From positions 1,153,001-1,217,000 of the forward strand of contig JAQJVL010000175.1 in assembly GCA_035578905.1 (NCBI GenBank): DNA of 64,000 bases, written 5' to 3'. Origin of the DNA: Stictocephala bisonia. Its lineage: Eukaryota; Arthropoda; Insecta; Hemiptera; Membracidae. How positions within the stretch are numbered: position 1 is the stretch's first letter; each line of letters begins with the position of its first letter. Of the stretch, positions 59,413 through 64,000 are shown one piece after another. The notes under the pieces are model-generated. The model saw only the letters and a list, made by a program, of their open reading frames with translations. It was not told the origin of the DNA and made no database searches. Position numbers and translations under genes: made by a program.

Positions 59413-59890
59413 GGCGGAGTTATGGGGGGGGCATGGGGGGCAATGCCCCCAACCTTTGTGTGAATTTTAATTTTTATTTATAAGGAATATAATTTTATAT
59501 AAAAGTTACTAAATGAACGATGAACTTAAATGCATGTTGACTCTATATATACTAATAATATTAAATTAGAATGCCTTTAATCCAAAAAGAAGATCAGTGC
59601 GAGTATTAGCATCCCACTTATACAATACAATTACGAGTTGACTTCGACTACCTACCATCTACAAATTGGCGCGGCTGACTGAATCGAGTCGTGTTTAGCG
59701 CGGCCGGCGGTCTGGCCAGCCCAGTCAGTCAGCAGTTATCAGCTAGTGTTCATGCTCTGTTCCCGCTTTCGTTCTTCATGTATTAACATAAGTGTTTTTG
59801 TTTGTGTTATTTAAGATGATATGAGCAGTGTTTCTATATTAATTAATTACAGTATTATCATTTTTCTGTTTTGTTTATCTATGGAATCTT
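59413..59890. mobile_element. unrelated insert with a hAT-like end in the gypsy gag-pol
   Basis: The insert begins TAGGCGGAGTTATGGGGG with a G-rich patch and an adjoining CAATGCCCCC, the look of a hAT-family left end of the CAGTGGCGGAG type. It then runs through a CG-rich block (59660-59770) to AT-rich sequence and meets pol at about 59890. No matching right terminus was found, so it is truncated or its insertion was followed by deletion of the gag/protease boundary. Confidence 0.45.
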
Positions 59891-59903
59891 CTTTTTAAAC
59901 AAA

Positions 59904-60664
59904 ATGAGTAAAAAAACTCCAGACTGTAAACCAATAGCTACTAAAAGCAGGAGTTTTTCTTTGCCAGACAGACAGTTTATTGATATGGAGATCAAACGCC
60001 TTTTAAAAGAAGGTATAATTATAGAAAGTAAATCACCATGGAGAGCCCAAGTTGTCGTCGTTGCTAATGAAATCATAGGAAACGTATGTGTGTTGACTAC
60101 TCACAAACCATAAATAAATTTACTCAACTAGATGCTTATCCTCTTCCTCGGGTCAATGATATTATCAATAAAGTAGCCCAGTATTCTATAATCAGCACTA
60201 TTGATCTGAGTAGTGCTTATCACTAAGTTCCAATCAGTTTGAAAGATAGACCGTACACCGCTTTCGAAGCAAATGGCAAACTATACGAATTTTGTAGGAT
60301 TCCCTTTGGTGTAACGAACGGGGTTCCATGTTTCCAGAGGTTTATAGATGAGATAATCAAAACTGAAGATCTGCAAGGTACTTTCGCTTATTTATATAAT
60401 GTTACCATTTGTGGAAATAATCAAGAAGAATACGATGCAAATATACAGAAGTTCATGGAAGCCGTGGAGAAATACAATTTAACAATCAATAAAGAAAAGA
60501 GTACTTTTTCAAAAGGATCCATAAACTTGCTAGGCAATACGATTTCTGATCATATAATTCGTCCAGATCCAACTAGGCTTCAACCTCTTCTAGACTTTCC
60601 TATTCCAAACAACTTGGCAGCTTTACGCAGGGTGATGGGAATGTTCGCCCAATATTCTAAGTAG
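59904..60664 (+). pseudogene. Ty3/gypsy pol: reverse transcriptase, inactivated
   Basis: The N-terminal part gives SFSLPDRQFIDMEIKRLLKE and IIESKSPWRAQVVVV, the standard entry to a gypsy reverse transcriptase. Near 60080 one base shifts the frame; the next piece reads INKFTQLDAYPLPRVNDII and STIDLSSAYH, with the catalytic Asp of the first motif. A TAA directly after AYH breaks it (normally Gln). From 60239 the frame continues FEANGKLYEFCRIPFGVTNG and CFQRFIDEII. The YxDD active-site box is replaced by AYLYNVTICG, so both catalytic Asp are lost. A TAG at 60662-60664 ends this part. It cannot be active. Confidence 0.88.
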
Positions 60665-60685
60665 ATTCCTAACTTTTCAAATGAA

Positions 60686-61324
60686 TTGCGGCCTCTTGTT
60701 GAATCTAAAAGGTTTCCTTTAAATTCACGTGCTGTTGATGCTTTCAATAAGATCAAATCAATGATTGCTAAATCAGCTGTTTATTCAATTGAAAATACTA
60801 GTTTTGAGGTTGAAACAGATGCGTCTGATCAAGCCATAGGAGCAACTTTATCACAGGCTGGTAGACCGGTCGCATTCTTTTCTAGAACACTGTCACAAAC
60901 AGAGCGACGGCATTGTGCTGTAGAACCTGAGGGCTACGCTATTGTTGAATCACTCCGAAAATGGAAACATTTTCTTGTTGGAAAGCATTTTAAACGTATA
61001 ACAGATCAACAGTCAGTTTCTTTCATGCTAAACCAAAAACAATCAAATCGAATTAAAAATGAAAAGATTCTCCAATGGCGTTTGGAACTATCTACCTATC
61101 ACTTCGATATTGTCTACAGGCCTGGCAAAAGTAATGCTGCTGCCGATGCCTTTTCTAGAATATGTGCCTCTGTAAATGAAATCTCAAGTCCTACTCTTAG
61201 TCAGCTGCATACAGGTATGTGTCGTCCAGGCGTTACAAGAATGTTTCATTGGATAGGATGCAAGAATTTGCCATTTTCAATCAATGAGGTCAGGGAGATG
61301 ACAAGAAATTGTAAGATTTGTTGA
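60686..61324 (+). pseudogene. Ty3/gypsy pol: RNase H and integrase zinc region
   Basis: After the TAG at 60662 the same pol continues: connection, then RNase H with FEVETDASDQAIGATLSQ, AVEPEGYAIVESLRKWKHFL and RITDQQSVSFML; the first Asp and the Glu are present. It continues with WRLELSTYHFDIVYRPGKSN and AAADAFSR. The integrase zinc-binding stretch reads LHTGMCRPGVTRMFHW and MTRNCKIC; the first His of the HHCC set is Arg in the position where this family has HPGVTR. A TGA at about 61322 interrupts it. The nominal ATG at 60686 is not a real start. Confidence 0.85.
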
Positions 61325-61342
61325 GAAATCAAACCTAACTAT

Positions 61343-61852
61343 TTGAAGACTGAAGGGAAGCTCATTAAAGCCACTGCACCTTTTGAGAGGTTAAATCTAG
61401 ATTTTAAAGGCCCTATACCTCCTTCCTCAAGAAATCGATACTTCCTGACAATAATTTATGAATATTCAAGATTCCCTCTTGCGATACCATGTGCAGATCT
61501 ATCCTCAGCTACAATAATAGAAAATTTGAAACGTCTTTTCTATATTTTCGGCACACCTTCATATATTCATTCCAATCGAGGTTCATCTTTCATGAGTGCA
61601 GAGCTTAAAACTGTTCTAACTTCAATTGGAACAGCTTCAAGTCACACAACTGCCTACAACCCACAAGGCAATGGACAAACTGAAAGATACAATGGAGTAA
61701 TTTGGAACACAATCATGTTAGCACTCAAGTCTAAAAACCTAGAAGTTAATCGGTGGGAATGTGTCCTAGGCGAAGCTTTACATGCCATACGTTCATTGCT
61801 TTGCACTTCAACAAATGAAACACCTCATGAAAGAATTTTTAAACACCAATGA
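61343..61852 (+). pseudogene. Ty3/gypsy pol: integrase core, catalytic residue lost
   Basis: ATAPFERLNLDFKGPIP holds the first catalytic Asp. The second motif reads YIHSNRGSSFMS with Asn where the DDE enzymes have Asp. The third is NPQGNGQTERYNGVIW with the Glu present. The C-terminal part continues to SLLCTSTNETPHERIFKHQ and stops at a TGA near 61850. With the second acidic residue missing, strand transfer should be abolished. The frame resumes at about 61900. Confidence 0.88.
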
Positions 61853-62050
61853 CGAAGTTCTTGTGGTTCATCTTTACCTTCATGGCTGTCTGTACCAGGG
61901 CATGTATTGATGAAAAGACATGCCAACTCTTCAAAATATGATCCGCAAGTTCAAGAAGTGTCACTGTTAGAGATTAATCCCAACTACACCTTTGTTCAGC
62001 TTCCTGATGGGACGGAAACCACAGTATCTTTGAGACATATGATCAAAAAT
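61853..62050 (+). pseudogene. Ty3/gypsy pol: C-terminal tail, cut by a LINE
   Basis: Pieces such as LLEINPNYTFVQLPDGTETT and VSLRHMIKNS correspond to the C-terminal end of this type of integrase. At about 62050 it meets LINE-4, which lies on the opposite strand; the last dozen codons of the forward frame to 62092 are LINE sequence read backwards. No 3' LTR follows. Confidence 0.65.
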
Positions 62051-62944
62051 TCACTTGAGCACTATCTTCTCAACAACTTTAGAGAATGTTGAGATGAGAG
62101 AGATAGGCCTGAAATTGCCGACATCTTCCTTAGGACCCCTCTTATGCAGAGGAACTACTCTGGAAACTTTCAACTTGCTTGGAAATTCGCCGAGCTTGAA
62201 GGATAAGTTTGTGATATGAACCAACGGAGGTATTAGCGCTTCACTGCAATGTTTCAAGATTTGTGAGGAAATTTCATCAAGTCCAGCAGATTTTTTTGGC
62301 TTTAACATACAAATAATATCACTCAGCTCATCTACATCAGTTGGAGATAAGAAGGACAATGGAAACTCTATATCAGGAGGTTGTACATGCACTTTGTGTG
62401 AGTTTGCTGTTTGTTTTTCATACAGGGTTTTATCAGCTATTATAGAGAAATACTCATTGAAATGGTTTGCAAGCGCTTCGGATTCTGTGACCAATTTTCC
62501 ATCAATTCTGAGCTTTTGAGTTATGTTTCCTGAAACTTTCGGGGTCCTTTCCAAATTTATAGAATACCAAATAGCTTGACTTTTATTTTCTGTTTCTTGA
62601 ATGAGTTTAGCATTTGCATCTTTTCTGAGTTGTTTTAATTTGAAATCATAAAGCTTTTTTAGATAGGATGCATGACGTTTGACATCCTGACTTCCACCAA
62701 GAATATAGGATTCCTGAGCAGCAAGAAATTGGGTCTTCAAACGTCTTGTTTCTTCATCATAATAATGAAATTCCCTTTTGCCATTTCTATTACATGATTT
62801 CTTGAGAAGGCACACGGCGTCAAGAGACGTTGAAATTATGCCAATAAAGCTGTTGTGTGAGCGTTCTACATCACATGATTCATATACTGTCTCCCATGAT
62901 TCACAACTCATCATGCAGCGATGCAGAACATGACATGTGGACAA
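62051..62944 (-). pseudogene. LINE-4: Jockey-like ORF2 segment, reverse transcriptase start
   Basis: A 297-codon frame with no internal stop. The first third is the linker between endonuclease and reverse transcriptase (EETRRLKTQFLAAQESYIL, YLKKLYDFKLKQLRKDANA, QAIWYSIN). Then come GKLVTESEALANHFNEYF, DIICMLKPKKSAGLDEISSQ and RVVPLHKRGPKEDVGNFRPI with SLISTFSKVVEKIVLK, the first motifs of the reverse transcriptase. It ends where gypsy begins, so the catalytic FADD box and everything beyond are absent. This truncation is at the 3' side of the element, unlike ordinary 5' truncation, which implies the gypsy junction or a deletion removed the rest. The start at 62944 is not a true start codon. 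Confidence 0.85.
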
Positions 62945-63919
62945 CTAATTCTTGATGCCCATGCCTGCCATTTGGTGTTTCATTGTTGGAGAGTAAAAGT
63001 TTCAAACAACATCTGAGGGACTGCCCAGGATGTTCAACAAGGATTTCTGGAGTAACTGCAAGATGACCCCACAACTTGAGTACAAGAAAGTTGTCTTGTT
63101 TGCCTGTTGGACTCTCAAGGACAACCACGGACAGAAAAATCAAGGGATTAGATAAGTGTTTCATGTTATGTTATATTAGGTTAAGTTTAGTTGCAAGTTT
63201 GAAAAAAAATTAAAGTCAGGATCTGGCTCTTGGAAATAGATAGGTTAGCTCTGTGGACAGACATGTTAAGGGTAGAAAATAATTGAACCCTTTTATTTTT
63301 GTGAAAAAGTTAGGGATTTTGTTTTTTGTTCAAAACGTCGCCTTTTGAGGGGGCCATTTTTTAAACTTTCATATTAAAAAAATGAAAATATTTGAAAAAG
63401 TACTTGCATTAAAAAATTAATTAACTCTATAAAATTTCAATAAAAATTTGCAGTTTTCAAAAACATTGAGGATCTTAGCTTCTCAACTAAAAAAGTATAT
63501 TTTTCCCATTAGAAATAAAATAACCAATATTTGTGAGTATAAGATATTTTCCAGTCGAGTCAAGATTTTAGAAATAAAAAAAATATTTATAAAACCAAAA
63601 TAACTATTGGTTATTTTGTTGTTTTGCAGAATCCTGAGGCAGAATCATTTATTCATTCATAAAATCATTCATTAATAGAATCATGCATTAAGAATGATTT
63701 AAAATAATACATAAAATACTAGGCGTATGTATTTAAAATATCAAAAGCAAACCCAATGCGCAATATTTAAAATTACACTTCATACACAACTTTTGGTCAA
63801 TAAATAACGAAAAAATACAGATTTGTAAAAACATTGTTCTTATGGGATTTAAACCAACATGGCCAACAGACTGCAGACTCTAAAGCCCCCCCCTTGAGTA
63901 AATCCTGGATCCGCCACTG
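62945..63919. other. right interior of hAT-C, non-coding
   Basis: A minus-strand frame at 62901-63164 has no recognised motif; it may be the degraded endonuclease end of LINE-4. Beyond 63200 the sequence is AT-rich with no open frame, until the C-rich patch and hAT-type terminus at 63885-63919. Confidence 0.45.
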
Positions 63920-64000
63920 CTAAACATTTTCAAGGAGACTTGACAATTTATTGAGTTCTGCCAACTTAACTTAAACTTAATGAACAAAGTGTTTAAATTA

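Larger units (their letters stand above)
56808..63919. mobile_element. hAT-C: 7.1-kb composite bounded by hAT-type termini
   Basis: The left end is CAGTGGCAGATCCAG (56808); the right end, in inverse, is CAGTGGCGGATCCAG (to 63919), 14 of 15 matching. Both are followed inwards by a C/G-rich homopolymer-like patch (CCTCCCCCTTG; its counterpart AAGCCCCCCCCTTGAG). CTAAACAT flanks both ends exactly (56800-56807 and 63920-63927). No hAT transposase is seen inside. Instead the interior holds a palindromic element with a piggyBac MITE, a dead Ty3/gypsy gag-pol with a second hAT-like end inside it, and a LINE fragment. Either a small hAT element gathered these insertions or the composite moved as one unit. 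Confidence 0.75.

Overview
This 64 kb window is an AT-rich, gene-poor piece of an animal genome, almost certainly an arthropod and most plausibly a hemipteran-type insect. That guess rests on introns with GT-AG signals, AT-rich spacers, and a mix of RTE-like and Jockey/CR1-like LINEs, a Penelope-like element, Ty3/gypsy, pogo, mariner, hAT and piggyBac elements. No bacterial operon, tRNA, rRNA or CRISPR array is visible. There are two runs of N (500 N at 1270-1769; exactly 100 N at 48872-48971).

Host genes are barely represented. I can only propose isolated exon candidates from splice signals plus open frames: 2256-2361, 9757-9891, 23864-23986, 31079-about 31265 and 36449-36546 on the plus strand, and 21011-21178 on the minus strand. 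None has a product I recognise. The exon at 2256-2361 leaves phase 1 and the one at 23864 enters at phase 0; the only candidate found that would bridge them (36449-36546, phase 1 to 0) lies downstream of both, which is odd.

Layout. 1-9.9 kb: AT-rich DNA with a minisatellite next to the first gap, a hAT fragment (7235-7375), a degenerate hAT-A copy (8380-9245) and a Cys-containing terminal exon (9757). 10-18.3 kb: a foldback repeat, a CG-rich minisatellite, a MITE, a 26-copy array of a 75-bp satellite, then a solo LTR with 4-bp target duplication. 18.9-23.5 kb: a Penelope-like GIY-YIG fragment beside direct and inverted repeats, a possible piggyBac MITE, and an 80-bp tandem array. 24.3-29.6 kb: a hAT element (hAT-A) inserted in a minisatellite and itself hosting a 2.9-kb pogo element with a broken transposase. 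33-34.8 kb: a mariner-type element with roughly 475-bp terminal inverted repeats. 36.7-39.3 kb: hAT-B hosting a piggyBac MITE. 46.1-49.3 kb: two LINEs on the minus strand. 51.4-56.0 kb: a pogo/Tigger-type element hosting a full-length RTE-like LINE with 15-bp target duplication. 56.8-63.9 kb: a pair of hAT-type termini with identical 8-bp flanks (hAT-C) enclosing a 690-bp palindrome hit by a piggyBac MITE, a dead Ty3/gypsy gag-pol and a LINE fragment.

The dominant story is nested transposition: at least six insertion-into-insertion events can be dated relative to one another from target-site duplications. None of the elements looks able to move by its own proteins; the RTE-like LINE comes closest, with all visible catalytic motifs kept but two frameshifts. 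I did not find a clearly new biological system. The most unusual structures are the 7.1-kb hAT-bounded composite, the dispersed minisatellite family seen at six places, the satellite/solo LTR junction, and the exon-order puzzle.
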